A DNA stretch of 64,000 nucleotides, from contig OX621261.1 in NCBI GenBank assembly GCA_951640165.1, positions 2,542,001 through 2,606,000 of the forward strand, in the 5' to 3' direction. The position numbers were made by a program, and so were the translations under genes. Under the pieces are notes generated by a model that worked only from the letters and a program-made list of their open reading frames with translations, did no database searches and was not told the DNA's origin. Below, one piece after another: positions 39,514 to 51,500 of this stretch. The stretch is from Pseudoips prasinana. Lineage: Eukaryota; Arthropoda; Insecta; Lepidoptera; Nolidae. Within the stretch, counting starts at the first letter, position 1; each line of letters opens with the position of its first letter.

Positions 39514-42500
39514 CTGTGAAAAATATTTTTTTTATTAATCATTAACATCCTATCAGCCAATAACTGTAATTTGTGTCCGTCTATTATATGTGTGTAAAGT
39601 ACCTCGCGACATAGGGATATAAGACTTCAAAGTGCGGCCGTTTTCTTAAAAAAAAAAACTAAACTTCCAGACTCCAGATTTCTAATCAGCCTTTTATAGC
39701 CAGAAATATTCAAGTAAAAGTGACTGGATAGTCTAATATAATTTTGAAATATGATTGGTAAGGTTAAGCAACTAGGCTCGCGTTCAGTCCAGAGATGGGT
39801 GACCGCTAAAGTGGTTTAATTTATGAGCATCCGTGGCTCGGAGGGCACGTTAAGCTGTCGGCCCCGGTTGTCGCCATTACGCAACAGTCGTGAGGCCATT
39901 TCAGAGGCCTAATGGGCGGCTTGAACAACTCCGACACTAGGGCAACCACTGCCCATAAGATACGTGTTGTACTAGTATCATGTCATAAATAAGTTTAAAA
40001 ATAAGGTTAATATAAGCTTACCGATTTCATCTTGGTTGACAATTGAACCGATTTGTCTTAAGCAATCTGAAAAAAGAAAAATAAATTAAAAGATGATGGA
40101 GTGAAGGCAGCTTTTCTAATCGCTTTAAACATTCATCGTTATAATTACTTTATGTCCACTGCTGGACAAAAGTCTCCCCCAAAAATGGGGGTATATATGC
40201 TATAATCGCCACAAAGGCAAAACGAAGAGGCGATAGCAGCTTGATGGTCATGGTTCACAAAAAAAACCGGCAAAGTTCGAGTCGGACTCTCGCTCGAAGC
40301 GTACCATACCAATATCTATAAAAACGAGCAAAAATTCACGTTTGTTGTATGGGAGCCCCCTTAAATATTTATTTTATTTAGTATTCCCTCGGGTCGAGTT
40401 CTACGCCCCCCACGGGATGAGATGGCGTGATGATATTCTGATATTCGCTGCCGTCACCACACAGAAAGAAATTAGTAGGCAAACGAATATTTCAAAGATA
40501 TGTACGTAATGCTGATGCTGACAAATTTATATAATGTACTAGGTTTCGGGGGGGCCTGGAGTGCCAAAATACAGGCCTTGGCTTAGTTTGGACTCCAGAT
40601 CTCCCACATGTTGCAACTTCATACATTTTGTCAACTTTATTTCTTTTATGTTAATATCAAAAAAAAAAAAAAAAAAAAAGATTAAATGTCTACGGCGGCC
40701 AATCTCAATGAAGACTAGCCATTTACACTGGACATATTAAAGTGCACAAGTGTGTGCGCAAACACAGGAGCACTTTCTATTCCATCACTCTCAATATCCG
40801 ATGGGACGCCTAGCGATACGACCGGAAAGAGTTCAAGCACAGAATCAACGGCTGTAATACGTGCTCTCCGAGGCACGGGGGTATCGTAACGCCAACTCCC
40901 AGACTAAGATTTTTTACTTTCAACAGAAATATCCCAAAATTACTTTTGGCCCAACCCGAGGTTTGAACCCAGGACCTAGTTTCTGCGGTAGAACACGCTA
41001 ACGCTAGACCAACGAGGCAGTCCCATAAAATAAAATAAAAAAGGTTTTTATTCACGTAGACTTTCAAAAAGCGCTTGTAAATAGTCAGAACATGTTTGTA
41101 GTAATATAGTTGTATACATTATTATTTCTAGTTACATAGATATTTAGGTACATATTGTATGAAAACATTTATAAAGTTTATTTTATTATAGCATTGATAT
41201 TTAGCTAGCTCGTATCAAGTTATTGTCAAGAGATTATGTTTAATTATCTAGTTTAAGTCTAATATTTTTACTACACACTGTCAATGGTTCTGTCGATATT
41301 AAAGGTATTATTATTATGACGGACCTTGTGTTAATAACGACGGTCGCGCTTTAATGACACCGGATCCAATGCGCCCCAACTGATAAGACCCAGCGAAACA
41401 AACTCAGTGGGTTCATCTACTACCGGTTTCAACACGACCCAGTTGAGACGGTCCGGCGAAACATACTCAAGCGGGCATGAACACGGGATTTGGTCCAATT
41501 AGAGTAATTATTTAGTAGGCAAACACAATATATGCTCGATCGATTGTCTGATATCTATACAAATAAATAAAATTGGAGTGTCTGTTTGTTACATTGCAAT
41601 AACCGTTGTTTACTACATGTATATGAATATATATACGGTCCATACACCAAAATATTTTTTATTAATAATTTTTGTACGTCGTTCTGTTTATTCTGGCTAA
41701 TCTCTGAAGTGGCTGGGCCGATTTTGACGGGACTTTTAGGTGCAGGTATCCAATGTAATAAGGAGTAACTTAGGCTAACCACTTAAGTTGGGAACATAGA
41801 CATGCAGAGTGGTTGATGAGTTTTACTTACACGAAACAACTAAGTCTCCGAGGGCTGGATGGACACTATTCGCGATGGTAACGGTAATAACCAGACCTGT
41901 AAAAAACAACATAAATTAAAATTATTCTTTTATTCTTTTTATCGGGACTAGTCCCTCCCTTTTACCCACCACTGCAACTCCTGTAAGCCAGGATCAACAG
42001 CGGCACACAATGAAATGATACTGAGCGGTGAGGCTCAGGCATGTCCCGGGGAATCGCGACCAATGACTTGGATCCCGCAATGAATTTGATCAGAAAGAAA
42101 AAAGGAGGAGTTAGGAAATGAATAGCTCCAATCCCCTGAGCAAAGCGGGAGACAGAATGATGTAAAGAGTCTATTGCCTCATAATTATAATTGATATAGA
42201 CAGAGAACGTAGGTCGCTGGCTGTTCGCTATAACATGCTGGTCCGCAGGTTTGCACGATGTACAAACTCAGTCAAAATAACGCTATTTAAAGCATACTGC
42301 CAGTCATTCTACACGTGTAGCCTGTGGACCAAATATAGTCAGAGGGCATACAGCGACCTGCGTGTCCAATATAACAACGCGCTTAGGGTATTGCTGGGGA
42401 GGCCGTGGCGGTGCAGTGCGTCAGGGATGTTCGCCGAGACGTGTATTGACGGGTTCGCAGCTATCTATTTATTTATTTATTCAGGACACATACAGTCGTT

Positions 42501-45500
42501 AACAAACAATCTATACAAATAAATAAAATTGGAGTGTCTGTTTGTAATATTGAAATAACCGGTTTTTACTACATAAATATGAATATATATACGATACATA
42601 CAGCAAAATAACTTTTTTTACAATTTTTGTCTGTCTGTCTGTCTGTTTGTTCCGGCTAATCTCTGAAACGGCTGGACCGATTTTGACGGGACTTTTATTG
42701 GCAGGTAGCTGATGTAATAAGGAGTAACTTAGGCTACTATTATTTTAGAAAAAGTCATATATTTTACTAAAAAAAAAAAAAAAAAAACTAATTAACACGC
42801 GGACGAAGTGGCGGGCACAGCTAGTACAATATAAGACCAAATTACAATAAGACCAAAAAGTTCCATTAATTAGTAACGAATAGAAGAACTAAGACACAAA
42901 AGGCGAATACCTACTTAATACAATATAAACAGAAGAAATGAAAATCAATGTCTACACAAATACAAAAACAGAAATAAAAGGCTAACCATTGTTATAGAGG
43001 AAATGTCTGTTGTATCTGTATTTAACCAATACAATACACATTACTTCTACAATATATCTGGTATTATGAATACAAAACAAAACCGTGATTTAGGTACTTA
43101 AAAATCTAGAAGAAACCTTGTAAATTATGTCACCCACTTTCTTCTTCAAACTATCCAGAGACAAAGCAAATATGTCCACATCTTCCAGTAGTTCTATGTA
43201 TTTTCTACATGAACGTCTAATAAATGTGTTTCTAGCGTAATTCGTTCTACATGGTAATATCCGAAAAGTGGTTTTAGAACGGGAGGAGATTCGAGGTACA
43301 TTAATATGATTTTTTTCCAGCAAAGATGCTGAGTCAATTTTATTACTTAATATTTTATCTAACATGCGAAAAAGGTGCGCTTCCTTGATGGCACGTATCC
43401 GTGGCAGCACCAACACTAGCCTAAGCGTGTTTGCAGATAGGTGGGAGTCCCCTATGATGAGGAGATGGATGTAGCTACATGTTTATGTTTAATGTGAGCT
43501 AGTTATTTATGTTTACTAACAATATTTATTTAAGAAATTGTTTACTAACACACTATGGACTTTGTCTGAAATAAATATATTATTATTATTCCAATTTATT
43601 TATTTATAGTTCTTATTTTTAACATATTTATATCTATAAAATTGACACAAAGAATAAAACAATAATACCTATATAAAAAATATGAAAAAATAGAGGTCCT
43701 CCAGCGGCGAGGTTTGACGCCCTAGGCCGCCGGTGGTCAGGGCGACAGAGTAAGGAACCTCCTTACAATGCGTGCCGTTCCCATTATTGCCACTATTTTA
43801 TTTATTATTATTATTATTATTATAAAACGAGAGAATTGCTAAAAGTGTACACTTACCACGAAGGTACACGGTGTAAAGATCGTTCCGACACCATGCGTCA
43901 GGAGAACCTGCCAAGAAAAATTATAAATAAAAACTTGAGAGGTGTCAAGGGACACCCGGAGGGAACGAAGTTATTTCTTATTATTTATTATGTCCAAAAA
44001 ATCTGTATACACTCAACAAAAATAATTGTCGCGATACCCCACTGTTCAATGCGAAATAGAAATGAAAATATCTGGCTTGCTATAAGAGAGAGAGAGACAG
44101 ACAGAGAAACATGCGCACGCCGCACAGCTGCAAAAAGTGTCGTGACAACTTTTCGTAAGAACTTTTTTTTTGAAATAAGATACTATTACAAAGTGTCATC
44201 AAAATCCATTATATGTATTGATTACACCCAGGCTCAGGACAGACAGACATGTCCATGCACACAAATATCTGTCCTGGGTGGGAATCCTCCAGCGTTGATA
44301 GCAAGCCTTTGCCAAATACTCCAACAGGGACGTCAAAAGGAACATCCATTTATTTTTGGAACGAAGTTCCTTGTCGGGCGTTGCGAAAGGGGGACAGACG
44401 GTAAAAATTAAGACGACAGTTGTAACGACACTTTTTGCTATTGTAAGCCGTGCGGCGTGCATGTTTCTCTGTCTGTCTCCCTCTCTCTCTCTTTCTTACA
44501 GAAAGCAAGCCCGATATTTTCGTTTCGTCTTACTATTTCGCATTGAACAGTGTGGTGTTGCGACGATTATTTTGTTGAGTGTATACAGGTTTTTTGTACA
44601 TAATCTATACATATAATAAAATCGTAGTAAAGTCAAAACTGTACATTGAATATTTTTTTAAAATGATACTTGGGGCGTGATCTACAATCGATATCGAAGC
44701 CAAAAATATAGTTTTTAGAATTTTTGTCTGTGTGTCTGTTTGTCTGTATGTATGTCCGGGCTAAACTCAAAAATTACTGCATGGATTTACTTAAAATTTT
44801 GCATGAATATTGCCAGGAGCTCCGGTCAACATATAGGCTACATATTATCACGCTATCACCTACGGGGGAGCAGCTGTGATGATTTATAAAGTTTAACGCG
44901 GGTAAAACCGCGGGGCACAGCTAGTTTATGGTAAAAAGTAACTTCTTTGACAACGCTCAAGTTTTATTATTTATATAGATAAGGATTACTTACGTGCAAA
45001 CAGTTGTGATATTGCGTTAATCTGTTCGATAACAACCTGTTTCGATCCTGGAAAAAGAAAAAAAAAACTTAAATCTTTTTTAAATTTAGAGCCTAAAGAG
45101 CCGGCTTCCTCCCAATCCATATCGGTACCGTAACCACTGTCACATATATCTAAAACAAATAAATAATAATATAAATTTAAACAACTTAAATCTTTTTTAA
45201 ATTTAGAGCCTAAAGAGCTTTTTAGTTAGAGCCTTTAGAACCTTACCACGTTTTTTAAACGCGCCGTCACCGCGCGTTTCTAAAAACCTACAGAGCAGTT
45301 TGCAAGGTACAGGCTGCGTCTCACTTGCGTGCGTATCGCGTCTGTATCGCTACAAACGCGCGTTTAAATAAAAACCGGCCAAGTGCGAGTCGGACACACA
45401 CATGAAGGGTTCCGTAGCAGCAAGTATTTCAGTTGATTAAATGAAAGCAAATTGCGGTTTATGACGTATTAAAAAAAACTACTTGCTAGATCTCGTTCAA

Positions 45501-48500
45501 ACCAATTTTCGTTGTTAGTTTCCATGGTAATGTACATCATATATTTTTTTAGTTTTATCATTCTCTTATTTTAGAAGTTACAGGCGGAGTGCACTTATTT
45601 TACCACTTTGGAAGTGTCTCTCGCAAAAACTATTCAGTTTTGAAAAATATTGTTTAAAAATATTGCCCAGGGGTTCCTTTCACAGCGTAGGGGAGTACTA
45701 AGAAAGAATTTTTGGAAATTCATCCCCTAAGGGGGTAAATTAAAGGATAAAAATTTATTTGCCCTACATGACATACTATTTGAGCATTTCCACCACGTAA
45801 ACAAATAATAAAGGGATCACTGTGAAGCTACAATGTGTTGCTTACCAGAATAGTCATCGCCTAAATAGTTTTTGATTCTTGAGTTATCTTTTACGTTGTA
45901 GAAATCGATAACGTCATCAACAGAGTTCAAATCGCCGGCTTCCTCCCAATCCATATCGGTACCGTAACCACTGTCGCATATATCTAAAACAAATAAATAA
46001 TAATATAAATATCAAGAGACATCATTATTAACAACATGCTTTACTATAAAAGTGCATATATTACAGCTATCCGTGTGTACAATCACCTACCTACAGTTAT
46101 AAAAGCATTAAACGGGAATGAATTTAAAACAAAGCTTAAAAAATGGTTGATAGATAAAGTTTTTTATGATCTACATGAATATTTTGGGAAAAAATATATT
46201 TAGTTTTAGCTATTTTAAGTTTTTAAGCCGCGTTGTTGCGCCTTGTATTGCATATCCGATTTGGGTAGACTGTGAATCTTAATCTAGAAATAAGACCTAA
46301 CATGTACACAGTTTTGCAATAAAGAAATCTTTATCTTTATCTGATCATCATTCACACACGGCCATCTGAATTTAAACTAAGCCGAGCTTGTATTATGAAA
46401 ATCCGATAACTGATATATTAGAAACTAGCTGTGCGCCGCGGTTTTACCCGCGTTAAACTTTCTTAATTATAGCCTATGTGTTAATACAAGGTGACATCAA
46501 ACTCCATGCCAAATTTTATTTAAATCGCTACAGCCGTTTAGACGTGAAGAAGTAACAAACATACACACTCACAAACTTTCACCTTTATAACACATTATTA
46601 CAACCAGACTCAGGACAAACAGACATGTTCATGCACACAAATATCTGTCTTGTAAGGGAATCGAACCCACAACTTGCGGCGTGAAAAGGAAGTATCTACC
46701 AACCACGCCAACAATAAATATTAACAAGAGCCTCATTCAATAACTGCTGTATAAAAAATCCGACCGAACTCCCGTCTATAAAGACGGCAAAAACAGTATG
46801 GGAGGCCCCCGTAATTTTTTTTAATAATAATATCTAGGGACAATGTCACACAGATCATCCTAGCCCCAAACTAAGCAAAGCTTGTACTATGGGTACCAGG
46901 CGACGATATACATACTTATATACATAGATAAATACTTATATACATAGAAAACATCCATGACTCAGAAACAAATATTCGTGCTCATCACACAAATATTTGC
47001 ACTTACAGGGATTCGAACCCAGGACCACCAGCTTCGTTAACTACTACTAATTTAATTTTAATTATTTATTATTAATGTTCTGTGAATTTTTCAAAAGTCT
47101 ACATGTTACTGTCATCTATATTGAACAAAAGTTGTTGGTTATGGTGTTAGCTATCTCGTCCTGCGAGGTTGTTGGTGTTTTACACGTAACCCTAACAACA
47201 CATGAAAGGTTGAACAAGAAAAGTTGTTGGTTATGGTGTTAGGTATCTCGTCCTGCGAGGTTGTTGGTATTTTACACGTAACCCTAACAGTATATGAAAG
47301 GTTGTACAGCAAAAGTTGTTGGTTATGGTGTTAGTCATCTCGTCCTGCGAGGTTTTTGGTGTTTTACAAGTAACCTACAGGTGTATAATGTTATTAGAAA
47401 TGAAGGTTTTACCATTTCCACTCCGGTCTCCCTTAATACAGGCTATGATCTTGAATGCAGCCAAGGTCACTGAAATATTAAAATATATTAGTATAAACAC
47501 TCTAAGAAGAAATCGTTCTCAAGAAAGGTCAGGTCAGAAGTACCCTAACTTAAAATGGATGAAGAGTATAATGAAAGTAAAAGTGGTATGCAAGGATCGC
47601 GACAAATGTGAATCCGTTGTCTCTGCCTACCCCTCTGGGTAAAAAAAATTAAAACTACATTAAAAAGCAAACTGTGTAGTAAGGCATATAGCTAAGTTTA
47701 CTAACAGTTGCCTGAGATCATCGGGAAGTTTGTCGTAGAAGCGTATTTGAGTGGGCTACTAATTTTAATGAAAGAGTTACTATTATTAATGCAAGAGTTA
47801 CTAATTTTAATGAAAGAGTAGAGTAGAGTAGTCTAGTAGTAAAATTGTGAGTGCCCTTAATTTTAAATTAATCAATATAGAAATTACACATAGATACTTA
47901 CTATCCGAATAATAAGATCCCACTGAAAATAATAAAATAATAATTAATAAAGCATTATATTTATTTTTGAATATTTATTAAATCATAGTTTCATTTTTTA
48001 ACTATGATTTCATTAATTGATTTTAGCATTTTAAAAACCAATTTTTCAGATATTTTCAAAATGAATTGTTTAAATTTAATTGCGGGTGGGAATCGAACCC
48101 ACAACCATGGGGTATCAGCCCCCATGTTCGTTAACCGCTCCGCCAAAATAATGACAAAAGTAGCAAAATAATGTTTTAAGTAGTAAAATAATGACAAAAG
48201 TAGTAAAATAATGTTTGAAGTAATAAAATAATGACAAAGGTAGCAAAATAATGTTTGAAGTAGTAAAATAATGACAAAAGTAGAAAAAATATTTTTTAAA
48301 TAGTAAAATAATGTCAATTAATTAAGCATAATTAAAAAAGATAATATTAATAATAATAATTAAGACATTTCGATCGATGAAACAATACTCACAATCGTTG
48401 AGCCATTGGTTCAAAATGCCGCTGCTTGCCTTGGAACCTAAAAACAAAATTTAAATTTAAACAATAGAATAGAATATCTTTATTTGCTTTGAATATAATA

Positions 48501-51500
48501 AATTTAAGTTTCATTTACTGTGTGGTGTGCGCATAGAATTAAAATTATTTATAAATATCAGATTATAAATGATGTATTGTTATAAACTTACTTGTAACAA
48601 ACCAGTCCATCAAATCGTATTCAGTTTGGAATTTACCTGGAATTAAATAATAATAAATTAAAAAAATAATTAAGCTTACAATATCAATTGTTCTTCATGC
48701 AAATCGATTTTATTAACAAATGTTTATCCATTTTTTCCGTGGGTCGTGGGGTACTTTCATCATCAAATCAGCCGCAAGACGTCCACTGCTGGACAAAGGC
48801 CTCCCCCAAAGATCTCCACAGTTGCCGGTCTAACTGCTATCCGCATCCAGCGACTTCCAGCGCCCTCACAAGATCATCGGTCCATCTAGTACTAGGGGGC
48901 CTGCCCACGCTGCGTCTTCCGGTTCGTGGTCGCCATTCGAGTACCTTTCTGCTCCTGTGGCCGTCGGTTCTAATGAGCTATGTGCCACTTGGGTATTCAA
49001 ACCCGGGACATGAAGTGGCGATTCGACTGTCTTAGCCGCTGCACCACACGAGCTGTCAATCTATACATTTTTTTTTTATTTTTTTTTTTTCCGTGACAAA
49101 ATTGAAATTACTGTATTAATTAAGAATCATACAACCCACTTCTATCATTAAATAATTACTCGAATCAAATCATATTTACGTCCTTTGGCCATGGAGGCAT
49201 ATGACCAATCGACGTAAATATGATATATGTCCATTGGGCATACATTGAGTTGCAATTAATATCTACTTTGTTATTTTAAGTACAAGTCCAGGATACCTAA
49301 GTATAGTGACGCGCGGAGGGAAACGAATTTTTAGAACGAAGTTCCTTATCGCGCATTGTGAAAGGGGAAAAATTCTTACGAAAAGTTGTCACGACACTTT
49401 TTGCAGCTGTGCGGCGTGCGCATGTTTCTCTGTCTGTCTCTCTCTCTCTTATAGAAAGAAAGCCAGATATTTACATTTCTATTTAGCATTGAACAGTGTG
49501 GTGTATAACGATTATTTTTGTTGAGTGTACATAATAAATTTGTTTTTGTACATAATAAATAATTTCGTTTCATCCGGATGTCCCTTGACACCTGTCAAGT
49601 GTTTACTTATCAAGCGAAGGAAGAAATGCATAATTACCCATTCTTGAAACGGCGCGACAATATTTCGCAGATCTGTCAACGTCTGCAAAAAGAAATATAT
49701 ATATATATATATAGATAATTTTTTAAGAAAGCGCCCGCACTAGGGAATTTAATCCCTATGTCGCGGGGTACTTTACAAACATATAATAGACGGACACAAA
49801 TTACATCCAGACTCAGAACAACTATTTGTGGGTCACACAAATAGTTGTCCGGCGCGGGACTCGAACCCGCGACACGAAGCGGCGAGGCGACCGTCTTAGC
49901 CGCTGCGCCACAACTGACATAAATAGCACGGATAAAAATATGACTGCACGTAGTTTTTAACTAGCTGCGCCCCGCGGTATACCCACGTTAAATTTTATAA
50001 ATTATCACAGCTCCACCCCCGTAGGTGCTAGCGTGATAATATGTAGCCTATATGTTGACCCGATCTCTTAGTAATATTCATGCAAAATTTTAAGTAAATC
50101 CAAGTAGTACTTTTGAGTTTAGCCCGGACATACATACAGACAAACAGATAAACAGACATAAATTCTAAAAACTATATTTTTGGCTTCGATATCGATTATA
50201 TATCACGCCCCAAGTATCCTTATAAAAAAATATTCAATGTACAGTTTTGTTTTTCCTACGATTTTATTATATGTATAGATAGTCTATGTGTAAATCCAGG
50301 GTGTCAGCTAACTCCATACCAAATTTTATTAAAATCGCTCCAGCCGTTTAGACGTGAAGAAGTAACAAACATGCACACTCACAAATTTTTGCCTTTATAA
50401 TATTAGTGTGAGTGTGATAGTTTTACTAGCTGTGCCCGCGAGTTCTTCCGCATTTTGTAACGACTCTTGTGATTGTTACATCAGAATATCTCTAATATTT
50501 TGTCTCTAGTCGCAAACTTGTATAACATTCACATAAACCATACATATTTCCATACAAATTTTCATCCCCAATTGTTATTTCACACCCTTGAGGGCAAATA
50601 TTTTACAAACTTTTAATTACATATTTATTTAATCAACAGCCTAAAAAATAACTTTCAAAAACAACGATACTTCCATACAACTTTTCATCCCCCATTTCAA
50701 CCCCTTACAACCCTTTAATTGCATTAAAGTGTAGTCTATGTCCTTTCTCAGGCTTTAGACTATTTGTGTAACTATGTGTGTTTTAGCGTGAAAGAACGAC
50801 AGACTGACAGACGGAGTTACTTTCGCATTAATAATATTAGTAAGGATTGGTGTATGTGTAACTATCTCATCATCATCTTTTTATGAAAATCGCGGGGACT
50901 TCTTTATTATTCATATAAATAAAAATGTTTGTCTGTATGTCTTTTATAGAATCGTAAACTATGCATTTGATCATGTGAGGATCTTGAGCAAAGTGTGGTA
51001 CATAAACCCAGAAAGGTTTATGAGTTGATACGACCAATCTTTGAAAGATTAACGCGGGTGAAACCGCGGGGCACTGCAAGTTACAAATAAAAATAGAAAT
51101 AAATACTTACTGATGTTATCAGCTACGAAAGCTGAAAAACAAAACAATAATTAAATACTTGACATGGTTAAAGGTGTAGAGATCTGATTTAAATTTATAA
51201 ATTTTAATTATATCATAAATTTAAATCAAATTTCATAAATTTTAATTTAATTGCAAAAAATTTAAATCAATTTTATAAATTTTAATTTTAATTCAAAAAT
51301 TTAAATTAGATTTTATAAATATAAATCAGATTTATTACATTTAAATTAGATTTCATAATTTAATTCAATTAGGTAGGTTATTTTCGCACTTTCCCTCTCG
51401 TCTATTGGGCTTATATTTATGCTAGTGGTTTTTTAAATATATTTACATAAAATATGCTAATATAATTTATATAATAATAGCATAAAAAAAACATCAAAAT

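Noticed and set aside
39750..39900. 5S rRNA gene
   Set aside because: Only the internal part of 5S is present and it runs into a repeated non-5S body, so it is a SINE.
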